From Microbacterium soli (lineage in GTDB: Bacteria > Actinomycetota > Actinomycetes > Actinomycetales > Microbacteriaceae), in assembly GCF_039539005.1 (NCBI RefSeq), contig NZ_BAABCP010000001.1, positions 1,240,001 through 1,304,000 on the forward strand: 64,000 bases of DNA, read 5' to 3'. The notes beneath the pieces were generated by a model that ran no database searches, had not been told where the DNA came from, and worked only from the letters and a program-made list of their open reading frames with translations. Below are positions 53,207-61,280 of the stretch, piece by piece. A program made the position numbers and the translations under genes. The first letter of the stretch is position 1, and every line of letters starts with the position of its first letter.

Positions 53207-54349
53207 TCAGCGCAGCAGCAGGTTGGGCTGGAGCAGATACTTGAAGGAGTCCAGGCCGGCCTGGTCGACGGAGGTCTGGCTGGTCACCAGCACGGGGCTG
53301 AGCTTGTTCGCGTTGTCGCTCGAGGTGAACGTGACGCGGGTGAACTCGCTCTTGACCGCGCCCAGCGCCTCGAGCAGGTACTGCGGGTTGAGCCCGAGGG
53401 TCACGTCGTCGCCACCGGTGAGGTGGGCATCGACGGACTCCGAGGCGCGAGCCTGCTCGCTGCCGGAGGCGTCCATCGTCACGCCGTCAGTCGTGAACGT
53501 GAAGCGCAGGGGCGCCGAGCGATCCAGCACGAGCGCGACACGGCGGACGGCTTCGATGAGTTCTCCCGTGTTCACGACGGCGTAGTGGTCGGTCTGTTCG
53601 GGGAACAGGCGACGGACCGGTGGGAAATTCCCCTTGATGAGCAACGAGGTGACGGTCTTGTTGCCCGAGGTGAACGCGATGATCTCACGATCCCCCTCGC
53701 CGGAGAACGCGATCTGGATGTTACCGGCGTGTGCGAACGTCTTGCCGACCTCGGTGAGGGTGCGCGCCGGGACGAGTGCGGTCTGGTCCGCGCCGTCGCC
53801 GTCCCAGGGCACATCGCGCAGCGACACCCGGTACCGGTCCGTCGCGACAAGGCTGAGCGTGGTGCCGGAGACCTCCAGTTGCACGCCCGTGAGCACGGGG
53901 GTCACGTCGTCGCGGGATGCGGCGAAGGCGACCTGCGAGATCGCCGTGCCGAACTCCTCGGCGGGGACGACACCCGTCGAACCGGTGACCTCGGGGATGG
54001 ACGGATACTCCTCGACGGGCATGGCGGCAAGAGTGAAGCGCGCCGACCCGCAGGTGACGGCGATGCCGCCGTCCTCCTCCACGGCGACCTCGATGGGCGC
54101 ATTGGGAAGTCTGCTGGCGATGTCGGACAGCAGTCGGCCGTGCACGAGGATCGTGCCGGGATCGTCGACGGTGGCCTCGATGGTCGTGCGCGCGGACGCC
54201 TCGTAGTCGAAGGCCGACAGGGTGAGACCCTCGGACGCGGCCTCGATGAGCACGCCGGCGAGGATGGGCTGAGGGTTGCGCTGCGGCAGCAGTTTGACGA
54301 CGAAGGACACAGCCTCACTGAACACGTCGCGGTTGACCTGGAACCTCAC
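53207..54349 (-). CDS. dnaN: DNA polymerase III beta sliding clamp
   Basis: 380 residues from the GTG at 54349 (GAGGGAGC upstream), reading VRFQVNRDVFSEAVSFVVKL. Three clamp domains; typical late motif LNPQYLLEALGAVKSEFTRV and a C-terminal PNLLLR in place of the common PMRL. It holds polymerases on DNA. A longer frame to 54406 has no family match and enters the origin. Confidence 0.96.
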   Translation of the reverse strand: MRFQVNRDVFSEAVSFVVKLLPQRNPQPILAGVLIEAASEGLTLSAFDYEASARTTIEATVDDPGTILVHGRLLSDIASRLPNAPIEVAVEEDGGIAVTCGSARFTLAAMPVEEYPSIPEVTGSTGVVPAEEFGTAISQVAFAASRDDVTPVLTGVQLEVSGTTLSLVATDRYRVSLRDVPWDGDGADQTALVPARTLTEVGKTFAHAGNIQIAFSGEGDREIIAFTSGNKTVTSLLIKGNFPPVRRLFPEQTDHYAVVNTGELIEAVRRVALVLDRSAPLRFTFTTDGVTMDASGSEQARASESVDAHLTGGDDVTLGLNPQYLLEALGAVKSEFTRVTFTSSDNANKLSPVLVTSQTSVDQAGLDSFKYLLQPNLLLR

Positions 54350-54766
54350 GGGCGCTCCCTCGTTGCACTTCACCTGTCGCAGTGGGCCCACTGCAGGCGA
54401 TCCCATGCTAGCCGCACACGGCGGCGCATCCGCTACGGGGATCCGAACGGATCACGGATGTCGTCCACATCCGTCCGGTGATCGGAGAACCCCATTCCTC
54501 TGAAGATCTCTTAACGGTGTTAACAGCTGTGGAATCTGTGGATAAGTCGGTGGATAGCAGCGGAGAGTAGGAAACTACACACGTGTGAGATGTGGAGACC
54601 CTGAGGAATTCGCGGGTTGCGGGAGTATCGCGGCCGGTTCGGCGCTCACCGGTTATCCACAGGCAGCTGGATCCGGCGGCATCCGGACGGAGAGATTTCC
54701 ACAAGTTATCCACAGGCCCTGCGGACAACTGGCGAGTCACCGTGCGCCGTGAGGCGTGTCGCGAGG
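54350..54766. other. oriC: Replication origin oriC (dnaA-dnaN gap)
   Basis: 417 bp without genes. Perfect DnaA boxes: TGTGGATAA at 54537-54545, TTATCCACA at 54653-54661 and 54706-54714; near-matches include ATTTCCACA (54695-54703) and ggtggatag (54550-54558). An A/T-richer part with gttaac (54519-54524 area, gaagatctcttaacggtgtt) is a candidate unwinding site. Position between dnaA and dnaN is the actinobacterial norm. Confidence 0.88.
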
Positions 54767-56158
54767 TCAACGACGGCTGATCTGCGTGGTGATCTCAGTG
54801 ACCTGGTTGTAGATCGAACGGCGCTCCTTCATGAGCTCACTGATCTTCTTGCAGGCGTACATCACGGTGGTGTGATCGCGGTTGCCGAAGAGCTGCCCGA
54901 TCTTCGGCAACGACAGGCTCGTGCGCTCACGGCACAGATACATCGCGATCTGCCGGGCGATGGCGATCTGCTGCGAGCGGCTCGAGCCGTACAGGTCGTC
55001 GACGGTGAGTTTGAAGTAGGCCGCCGTCGACGTGATGATGTCGGTCGGCGAGATGATGTTGTCCTCGGTCGTGTCGATGATGTCGCGCAGCACGGTCTGC
55101 GCGAGGGAGATGTCCAGGACCGACCGGTTCAGGCTCGCGAACGCCGAGACGCGGATGAGTGCGCCCTCGAGCTCCCTGATGTTGGACGACACCGCCGTCG
55201 CGATGTACTCGAGCACGTCGTCGGGGATGTGCAGGGATTCGCTCTGCGCCTTCTTGCGGAGGATCGCGATGCGGGTCTCCAGGTCAGGTGCCTGCACATC
55301 GGTGATGAGGCCCCACTCGAAGCGGCTGCGCATGCGATCCTCGAAACCGGTGAGCAGCTTGGGGGCGACATCGCTCGTGATCACGACCTGCTTGTTGTGG
55401 TCGTGCAGCTGATTGAAGGTGTGGAAGAACGCCTCCTGCGTCTCCGCACGACCCTGCAGGAACTGGATGTCGTCGATCATCAGGATGTCGACCTCGCGAT
55501 AGCGGCTCTGGAACGCGGCGCCGCGATTGTTCGCGATCGAGTTGATGAAGTCGTTCGTGAACTCCTCGCTGGAGACGTACCGCACCTTCACACCGGCGTA
55601 CAGCGACTGGGCGTAGTCGCCGATCGCATGCAGGAGGTGGGTCTTGCCGAGTCCGGAGTCGCCGTAGATGAACAGCGGGTTGTACGCCTTGGCGGGCGCT
55701 TCGGCGACGGCGACGGCCGCGGCGTGAGCGAAGCGGTTGGACTGCCCGATGACGAAGTTGTCGAACGTGTACTTCGGGTTCAGACGCGATTCGTGGCGCA
55801 GCGGCGTGGGCGCCTCGGGGGAGGGGTCGGGATGCGGTGGCGTCGAACCCGCGAAGTCGGGGACTGCGATGGGCGCGGTGTGCTGGTCGGCCAGCTCGTG
55901 GTTGACCACCGTGCGGTACGAGGTGACCTCCTCGCCGATGGCGGACAGCGCCTCCATGATCGGGATGCGCAGTCGCTTGTTGATCTGGGCGGCGGTGAGA
56001 TCGTTCGGGACGTCGAGGTACAGCACTCCACCCATGACCCCGGCGGGGACGACCAGGCTCAGGAAGCCGTGCAGCTGCGGTGACACCCTCTCATCGGCCG
56101 AGAGGTGTTCGAGCAGGGTGACCCAGATCGGCACATCGGGATGGGATTCAGCTGTCAT
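54767..56158 (-). CDS. dnaA: Chromosomal replication initiator DnaA
   Basis: 463 residues from the ATG at 56158 (CGGAGCACC upstream). Domain I about 1-85; a Pro-rich linker (STPPHPDPSPEAPTP); AAA+ domain from LNPKYTFDNFVIGQSNRFAH with Walker A GDSGLGKTH and Walker B ILMIDDIQF; DNA-binding domain IV with the signature GNRDHTTVMYACKKI. It binds DnaA boxes and opens oriC. The linker is short for an actinobacterium (Streptomyces forms are longer). Confidence 0.97.
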   Translation of the reverse strand: MTAESHPDVPIWVTLLEHLSADERVSPQLHGFLSLVVPAGVMGGVLYLDVPNDLTAAQINKRLRIPIMEALSAIGEEVTSYRTVVNHELADQHTAPIAVPDFAGSTPPHPDPSPEAPTPLRHESRLNPKYTFDNFVIGQSNRFAHAAAVAVAEAPAKAYNPLFIYGDSGLGKTHLLHAIGDYAQSLYAGVKVRYVSSEEFTNDFINSIANNRGAAFQSRYREVDILMIDDIQFLQGRAETQEAFFHTFNQLHDHNKQVVITSDVAPKLLTGFEDRMRSRFEWGLITDVQAPDLETRIAILRKKAQSESLHIPDDVLEYIATAVSSNIRELEGALIRVSAFASLNRSVLDISLAQTVLRDIIDTTEDNIISPTDIITSTAAYFKLTVDDLYGSSRSQQIAIARQIAMYLCRERTSLSLPKIGQLFGNRDHTTVMYACKKISELMKERRSIYNQVTEITTQISRR

Positions 56159-56475
56159 GGTGCTCCGGGCGAGGTTGTGGAAAGGTCGCTCGAAGCGTGA
56201 TCTCCCCCTGTGGATAACATTGGATGCCACGGTAGTCATCGACCGCCGGATCGGCAAGCCGCCCCCGGAAACACGCGGATGCCCCGCATCCCGCGCCGGT
56301 GTCCACAGATGTGGATAATGGGTGTGCACAGTCAGCGGATGCCATCGGCGGGGTCGCTGACGGATTTGCTCTGCATGGCGGCAGGTCGTACCCTTAATCG
56401 GTTGACTTATGCCTGACGGCAGTACCCCTGTCTCCGGACGCGAAACCCCGGTGACACCAGTTCCGGAGTGATTCC
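56159..56475. other. dnaA-rpmH intergenic region with DnaA boxes
   Basis: 317 bp holding divergent promoters. Two perfect boxes TGTGGATAA at 56209-56217 and 56310-56318 suggest DnaA autoregulation. Toward rpmH, ttgact (56402-56407) may be a -35 element of the rpmH operon. Confidence 0.6.
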
Positions 56476-56613
56476 ATGAGCAAGCGCACCTTCCAGCCCA
56501 ACAACCGCCGCCGCGCCAAGAAGCACGGCTTCCGCGCCCGCATGCGCACTCGTGCCGGCCGCGCCATCCTCTCGGCTCGCCGCGCGAAGGGCCGCGCTGA
56601 GCTCTCGGCCTGA
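56476..56613 (+). CDS. rpmH: 50S ribosomal protein L34
   Basis: 45 residues: [43 protein letters not shown] end. The typical very basic L34. ATG at 56476, preceded by CCGGAGTGATTCC. First gene of the rpmH-rnpA-yidD-yidC operon. Confidence 0.97.
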   Translation: MSKRTFQPNNRRRAKKHGFRARMRTRAGRAILSARRAKGRAELSA

Positions 56614-56628
56614 GTCGGCTGAACCGCC

Positions 56629-56979
56629 GTGCTGGCCCGGCCGAATCGTCTGACGCGTGGCGTCGACTACCGACAGGTGGTGCGCCGCGGCACGCGATGC
56701 GGAGGACCGCGGTTGGTCACGTCCGTGCTGCGCGGCGCTGAGCGGCGCGCTCCGCGATTCGGCTTCATCGTCAGCAAGCAGGTGGGAACCGCCGTCGTCC
56801 GCAACACCGTCCGGCGGCGGCTCAAGGCCGTGTGCGCGGAGTTTCTCGACACGGTCCCGCAGGGCACGGATGTCGTGATCCGCGCCCTTCCGTCATCGGC
56901 AACCGCGGAGTTCACCCAGCTCCGCGCCGATGTGGCGCGCTGCCTGGGCCGGCTCGTCCTCGGAACGGGGAGCGCATGA
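56629..56979 (+). CDS. rnpA: Ribonuclease P protein component
   Basis: 116 residues, GTG start 15 bp after rpmH. Has the RNase P protein motif RFGFIVSKQVGTAVVRNTVR RRLK (the RNR region), which binds the catalytic RNA and pre-tRNA leaders. The stop overlaps the yidD start (ATGA). Confidence 0.95.
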   Translation: MLARPNRLTRGVDYRQVVRRGTRCGGPRLVTSVLRGAERRAPRFGFIVSKQVGTAVVRNTVRRRLKAVCAEFLDTVPQGTDVVIRALPSSATAEFTQLRADVARCLGRLVLGTGSA

Positions 56980-57341
56980 GTGCTCTTCCGTCCTATGCCT
57001 TCGGCACCGCGCGATTCCATGCATCCGATGTGCTGCGCGGGGTGCTGCTGATCCCCCGGAACGCCGTCCTGGCCTTCCTCGTGGCGTATCGTGCGGTCAT
57101 CTCCCCGATGTACGGGGATGTGTGCAGGTATTACCCATCGTGTTCCGCATACGCTGTAGGTGCGGTCCAGCAGCACGGTGCGCTGTGGGGGACTGTGCTG
57201 TCCGCCTGGCGCATCCTGCGCTGCAACCCGTGGAGCGGCGGCGGCGTCGACGACGTCCGCCCGCATGCTCATTTCCGATACGAACTGACCCGACGCGGGT
57301 TCGTCGTACCTGCTCGAAAGGAACTGAACAGTGGGTCCTGA
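56976..57341 (+). CDS. yidD: Membrane insertion efficiency factor YidD
   Basis: 121 residues with the YidD core YRAVISPMYGDVCRYYPSCS, then QHGALWGTVLSAWRILRCNP and W-rich turn; the three conserved Cys (CRYYPSC, RCNPW) are present. It assists YidC-dependent insertion at the inner membrane face. A non-conserved extension is at each end. Overlaps yidC by 11 bp. Confidence 0.94.
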   Translation: MSALPSYAFGTARFHASDVLRGVLLIPRNAVLAFLVAYRAVISPMYGDVCRYYPSCSAYAVGAVQQHGALWGTVLSAWRILRCNPWSGGGVDDVRPHAHFRYELTRRGFVVPARKELNSGS

Positions 57342-58407
57342 CCTCCTGCTCGCCGTCCGCGCCGCCGCCGATTCATCGGGGGGTGGATTCGACCTGTTCA
57401 GTGTCCTGCTGTGGCCGTTCAAGTGGATCGTCGAGACGATCCTCGTCGCGTGGCATTGGCTGTTCACCGCTGTGGGCATGGCGCCGGATGCCGGCCTCAC
57501 CTGGGTGCTGTCCATCGTCGGGCTCGTGATCGTGATCCGTGCAGCCGTGTTCCCGCTGTTCGTGAAGCAGATCAAGAGCCAGCGGAAGATGATGGAGATC
57601 GCTCCGCAGCTGAAGAAGGTCCAGGAGAAGTACAAGGGCAAGCGCGACCAGCTCAGTCGTGAGGCCATGAGTCGCGAGACGATGGCGCTGTACAAGAAGC
57701 ACGGCACAACTCCGGTCTCGTCGTGTCTGCCGATGCTCGTGCAGATGCCGTTCCTGCTGGGCATGTTCTGGACGCTGCGCGACGTCGCCGCTCACGCCGA
57801 GGCGGGCATCGGCGGCGTCGGGTTGCTCAGTGCCGAGCTGACGAAGAAGTTCTACGACGCGACGCTGTTCGGCGTGGCACCGCTGCACATCGATCTGCGC
57901 TCGGCGGTCGAGACCAAGCCCGAGGGGTGGCAGGCGACCGTCACGATCCTCGTCGTGCTCGTCATCCTCATGATCGGATCGCAGTTCTACACGCAGCTGC
58001 AGATCATCTCGAAGAATCTGTCACCGGAGGCGAAGACCGGCCAGGCGTACCAGATGCAGAAGATCATGCTCTACGTGCTGCCGCTGGGCTTCATCTTCTC
58101 CGGTGTGTTCTTCCCGCTCGGTGTGGTGCTCTACTGGTTCGTCTCCAACCTGTGGACCATGGGACAGCAGTTCCTCGTGATCAGGGAGATGCCGACGCCG
58201 GGATCGGATGCCGAGCGTGCGCGGCTGGAGCGCCTGGCCCGGCGCGGGAAGGCGATCAACTCCGAGGGGAAGATCGTTCCGATCGCTGTGTACGAGGCCG
58301 AGCAGAAGCGTCTGCTGGAGGAGGCGGAGCGTCGGAAGGCACAGACACCCAAGCGGCAGCAGCCGATCAGCAAGAAGCGCGCGAAGAAGAAGGGGCAGAG
58401 CTCATGA
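57331..58407 (+). CDS. yidC: Membrane protein insertase YidC
   Basis: 358 residues, GTG start at 57331 with AAAGGAAC upstream inside the end of yidD. Five membrane helices: WIVETILVAWHWLFTAVGMA, LSIVGLVIVIRAAVFPLFVK (with the conserved Arg of the hydrophilic groove), SSCLPMLVQMPFLLGMFWTL, VTILVVLVILMIGSQF and LYVLPLGFIFSGVFFPLGVV. A basic C-terminal tail (KRQQPISKKRAKKKGQSS) can bind ribosomes. The stop overlaps the khpB start. Confidence 0.95.
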   Translation: MGPDLLLAVRAAADSSGGGFDLFSVLLWPFKWIVETILVAWHWLFTAVGMAPDAGLTWVLSIVGLVIVIRAAVFPLFVKQIKSQRKMMEIAPQLKKVQEKYKGKRDQLSREAMSRETMALYKKHGTTPVSSCLPMLVQMPFLLGMFWTLRDVAAHAEAGIGGVGLLSAELTKKFYDATLFGVAPLHIDLRSAVETKPEGWQATVTILVVLVILMIGSQFYTQLQIISKNLSPEAKTGQAYQMQKIMLYVLPLGFIFSGVFFPLGVVLYWFVSNLWTMGQQFLVIREMPTPGSDAERARLERLARRGKAINSEGKIVPIAVYEAEQKRLLEEAERRKAQTPKRQQPISKKRAKKKGQSS

Positions 58408-58898
58408 CCGCCGAGGAACTGAAGTCGTCCGCGGACTCGACCGTCGAGGATCTCGAGCGCGAAGGCGACATCGCCGCCGACTTCCTGGAGGAGCTGCTCG
58501 ACATCGCCGACATCGATGGTGATCTGGATCTCGACGTGAGACAGGGTCGTGCGTACGTGTCGGTGGAGGCGGAGGGCGGATCGCTTTCGTCGCTTTCGGC
58601 GCCGGACACCGTACAGGCACTGCAGGAGCTCACTCGACTCGCCGTCCAGAGCAGGACGGGCTCGTTCTCCCGCTTGATCCTCGATATCGGCGGTTCGCGC
58701 GATGCGCGCCGCAGAGAGCTCGAAGTTCTCGTCGATGCCGCCGTCGCGAAGCTCGATGACGGCGCGAGCCAGGCGTCACTGCCGGCTATGTCCAGCTATG
58801 AGCGCAAGCTCGTGCACGACATCGTGTCGGATCGCGGCCTCGTCTCGGAGTCCTACGGTGAGGGCGCTGATCGGCACACGGTGATCTCGCGGCACTGA
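58404..58898 (+). CDS. khpB: KH/R3H RNA-binding protein (KhpB/Jag)
   Basis: 164 residues: an acidic N-terminus, a KH-like domain (about 25-100: DFLEELLDIADIDGDLDLDV ... LQELTRLAVQ) and an R3H domain (about 105-160) with the RKLVH motif (Arg-3x-His) in SSYERKLVHDIVSDRGL. Binds RNA and, with KhpA, adjusts cell division in Gram-positive bacteria. ATG overlaps the yidC stop. Confidence 0.93.
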   Translation: MTAEELKSSADSTVEDLEREGDIAADFLEELLDIADIDGDLDLDVRQGRAYVSVEAEGGSLSSLSAPDTVQALQELTRLAVQSRTGSFSRLILDIGGSRDARRRELEVLVDAAVAKLDDGASQASLPAMSSYERKLVHDIVSDRGLVSESYGEGADRHTVISRH

Positions 58899-58911
58899 CC
58901 CGCGGTTGGGA

Positions 58912-58927
58912 TGTTTCACGTGAAACA
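58912..58927. other. parS: parS site 1
   Basis: TGTTTCACGTGAAACA, a perfect 16-bp parS, between khpB and rsmG. ParB binds and spreads from here. Confidence 0.95.
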
Positions 58928-58997
58928 TCCGCGTGGGCTCGACGGAACTCGACTGATCTCCTCTCCCTGTCATTGAGGTCGTGTTCACGCTTTCCCC

Positions 58998-59029
58998 GGT
59001 CATTGAGCGAGCGCAGCGAGACGAAATGC
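58998..59029. repeat. Dispersed GAGCGAGCGCAGCGAGACGAAA repeat, copy 1
   Basis: ggtcattgagcgagcgcagc plus gagacgaaatgc. Related copies at 59716-59747 and about 60191-60217. A frequent type of intergenic repeat in Microbacteriaceae; all three here lie between parS sites. Confidence 0.75.
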
Positions 59030-59073
59030 AGGATCATCGCTTACAGCACACCGTCCATGTCGGAGGAGCATCC

Positions 59074-59706
59074 ATGACCGATACCAATGCGGCTGTCGAG
59101 CCGGAGCCCGCTGTCGCGGCGGAGCTTTTCGGTGATCGGATCGAGCTTGCACGACGTTTCACCGCCGCTCTGGCCGCCGAGGGGGAGCCACGCGGTCTCA
59201 TCGGACCCCTGGAGCCGCCGCGTCTGTGGACCCGGCACGTGCTGAACTCGGTGATCGGGGCTCCGCTGTTCCACGGTTCGGTCGCCGATGTCGGATCCGG
59301 GGCAGGTCTGCCCGGTCTCGTCCTCGCCATCGCACGCCCGGATGTCCAATGGACGTTGATCGAGCCGATGGAGCGGCGCGTGACCTGGTTGACGGAGCAG
59401 GTCGACGCACTGGGCCTCGACAACGTCCGTGTGATGCGGGTCCGCGCAGAGGATGTCGGACTGGAGTTCGATGTGGTCACAGCGCGGGCGGTGAGTGCCC
59501 TGCGCACGCTCGTTCCCATCACCGCGCCGCTCGCGAAGGATGCGGGTGAGCTGATCCTTCTCAAAGGTCACAACGTCGCGGCGGAGATCGAGGCCGCTCA
59601 GAAGGTGCTGCGGAGGCATCGGGTGTCGAACGTGACGGTCGAGATCCTCGGTGAGGGCGTGCTGGCGGAGAGCACCCGAGTGTTCCGTGGGCTCGTTCGC
59701 AGCTGA
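59074..59706 (+). CDS. rsmG: 16S rRNA (guanine-N7) methyltransferase RsmG
   Basis: 210 residues from the ATG at 59074 with GGAGGAGC 6 nt upstream; the longer frame from 58981 runs through an intergenic repeat. SAM motif VADVGSGAGLPGLVLAIARP, then LIEPMERRVTWLTEQVDALG and VTARAVSALRTLVP. Methylates G527 of 16S rRNA; loss gives low-level streptomycin resistance. Standard neighbour of parA. Confidence 0.95.
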   Translation: MTDTNAAVEPEPAVAAELFGDRIELARRFTAALAAEGEPRGLIGPLEPPRLWTRHVLNSVIGAPLFHGSVADVGSGAGLPGLVLAIARPDVQWTLIEPMERRVTWLTEQVDALGLDNVRVMRVRAEDVGLEFDVVTARAVSALRTLVPITAPLAKDAGELILLKGHNVAAEIEAAQKVLRRHRVSNVTVEILGEGVLAESTRVFRGLVRS

Positions 59707-59715
59707 GTGGTTTCC

Positions 59716-59747
59716 GGTCGTTGGGCGAGCGGAGCGAGTCGAAACGC
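59716..59747. repeat. Dispersed repeat, copy 2
   Basis: ggtcgttgggcgagcggagc plus gagtcgaaacgc; an inverted relative (gtttggtcgctcgttgctcaac) follows at about 59772-59793, so the unit can form a hairpin after rsmG. Confidence 0.7.
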
Positions 59748-59795
59748 ACTCCTTGCTCTTGTTGTGTGTTTCGTTTGGTCGCTCGTTGCTCAACG

Positions 59796-59811
59796 GCGTT
59801 TCACGTGAAAC
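59796..59811. other. parS: parS site 2
   Basis: CGTTTCACGTGAAACA, one mismatch at the first base from the ideal parS, between rsmG and the GIY-YIG gene. Confidence 0.9.
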
Positions 59812-59870
59812 ATTCACAGGCGCCGGGATCATGGCGGAACCCGGATGGACGAGAGTTCTACACTCCGGTG

Positions 59871-60275
59871 ATGAGCGGATACACGTACATTCCTCGTTGT
59901 GCGGATGGAACCTTCTACGTCGGCAGTACCCGCGACCTCCGCACTCGGCTCACCACGCACGCGCAAGGGATGGGCAGTGCGTACACGGCGTGCAGACTCC
60001 CCGTGACGCTCGTGTGGTTCGGTGTGTTCGATCGCATCGACGAGGCATTCGGTTCGGAGAAGCGGATTCAGGGTTGGAGCCACGCGAAGCGGCTCGCGTT
60101 CATCGAGGGTGGCATCGATGCGGTGAAGGGATGGAGCGCTCGCGAGCGGAAGATGCACCGAGGAAGGCGGAGTGACCCGCGCGCACTTGTGTGTGGAGCG
60201 AGCGGAGCGAGTCGAGACGTGTTCCCTCCCTCGGGGCGGGCATTTCCTCTCGGGGTTTCGCTCCTCGCTCGATGA
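59871..60275 (+). CDS. GIY-YIG nuclease-family protein
   Basis: 134 residues. The GIY-YIG fold is read as YTYIPRCADGTFYVGSTRDL (YIP and YVG strands), with the Arg of RTRLTTH and the Glu in AFGSEKRIQGWSHAKRLAFI. Such UPF0213-like proteins are small nucleases of unclear role. ATG at 59871 with TACACT (59858-59863) about 7 nt upstream and no ribosome site: leaderless. The last 30 residues (LVCGASGASRDVF...) are translated from a dispersed repeat, so the ancestral protein probably ended earlier. Confidence 0.85.
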   Translation: MSGYTYIPRCADGTFYVGSTRDLRTRLTTHAQGMGSAYTACRLPVTLVWFGVFDRIDEAFGSEKRIQGWSHAKRLAFIEGGIDAVKGWSARERKMHRGRRSDPRALVCGASGASRDVFPPSGRAFPLGVSLLAR

Positions 60276-60278
60276 CCG
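60191..60278. repeat. Dispersed repeat, copy 3, with inverted partner
   Basis: gtgtggagcgagcggagcga plus gtcgagacg (60191-60219) and the inverted gggtttcgctcctcgctcga plus tgacc (60253-60278). Together they form an imperfect hairpin that covers the 3' end of the GIY-YIG gene and could end its transcript. Confidence 0.65.
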
Positions 60279-60347
60279 GGGAACGACCGTGGAACGAGGG
60301 GGAGGGGTGCCGTCGATTAGAGTGGTAGACGGTCCCGAAAGGAGTCG

Positions 60348-61280
60348 ATGTTTCACGTGAAACCATCCGACAGCGCATCACCGAACAACGACTTCGGGAT
60401 GGACACCCCACTCGCCCGGGAACTCGCCGACCTCTCCAGCCGCCGCAAGGCGCTCAGTGGCGTCACCGTTCGATTCTCCGGTGAACCCCGTATCTTCGCG
60501 ATGTCGAATCAGAAGGGTGGCGTCGGCAAGACGACGTCGGCGGTGAACCTCGCATCCGCCCTCGCAGAGCTCGGTGCCAAGGTGCTCGTCGTCGACCTGG
60601 ATCCGCAGGGCAACGCCTCCACGGCGCTGAGCATCCCGCACACCGCCGACGTCCGCAGCATCTACGACGTGCTCATCGATGAGATGCCGTTCGCCGACAT
60701 CGTGCAGGTCAGTCCGGAGTCGTCCAATCTGCTGTGTGCGCCGAGCACCATCCACCTCGCCGGCGCCGAGATCGAACTCGTGTCTCAGGTCGCTCGCGAG
60801 TTCCGGTTGCGGCGTGCGCTGGAGGCCTATCTCGCCGAGCATCCCGTCGATGTCGTCATCATCGACTGCCCGCCGTCGTTGGGGTTGCTGACCATCAACG
60901 CCTTCACGGCGGCATCCGAGGTTCTCATCCCCATCCAAGCCGAGTACTACGCGCTGGAGGGACTGAGCCAGTTGCTGGGGAACATCCAGATGATCCAGAA
61001 GCACCTCAACCCGCAGCTTCGGCTCACGACCATCCTACTGACCATGTTCGACGCGCGCACCCGCTTGTCGCAGCAGGTCGCCGAGGAGGTTCGTGCCCAT
61101 TTCCCGGATCTGGTGCTGGAGGCCGTGATCCCGCGCTCGGTCCGCGTCTCCGAAGCGCCGAGCTTCGGCCAGACCGTGATCGCCTACGACGGGAACTCCG
61201 CCGGGGCCGTCGCCTATCGTGAAGCCGCAGTCGAGATCGCGCAGCGAGGCGAGCAGTCCTCGCAGAACAAGGAGCAATGA
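60348..61280 (+). CDS. parA: Chromosome partitioning ATPase ParA
   Basis: 310 residues. Deviant Walker A KGGVGKTT in AMSNQKGGVGKTTSAVNLAS, Walker A' VVDLDPQGNAST and VVIIDCPPSLG. It forms ATP-bound DNA-associated dimers that move ParB-parS complexes. The ATG at 60348 has AAAGGAG upstream; the first codons (MFHVKP) are a parS site. An internal ATG (23 codons in) is possible but has no ribosome site. Confidence 0.95.
   Translation: MFHVKPSDSASPNNDFGMDTPLARELADLSSRRKALSGVTVRFSGEPRIFAMSNQKGGVGKTTSAVNLASALAELGAKVLVVDLDPQGNASTALSIPHTADVRSIYDVLIDEMPFADIVQVSPESSNLLCAPSTIHLAGAEIELVSQVAREFRLRRALEAYLAEHPVDVVIIDCPPSLGLLTINAFTAASEVLIPIQAEYYALEGLSQLLGNIQMIQKHLNPQLRLTTILLTMFDARTRLSQQVAEEVRAHFPDLVLEAVIPRSVRVSEAPSFGQTVIAYDGNSAGAVAYREAAVEIAQRGEQSSQNKEQ
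60349..60364. other. parS: parS site 3, inside the parA start
   Basis: TGTTTCACGTGAAACC: one mismatch at the last base. It begins at the second base of the parA start codon and encodes residues 1-6. ParB bound here would cover the start of its own operon. Confidence 0.92.
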
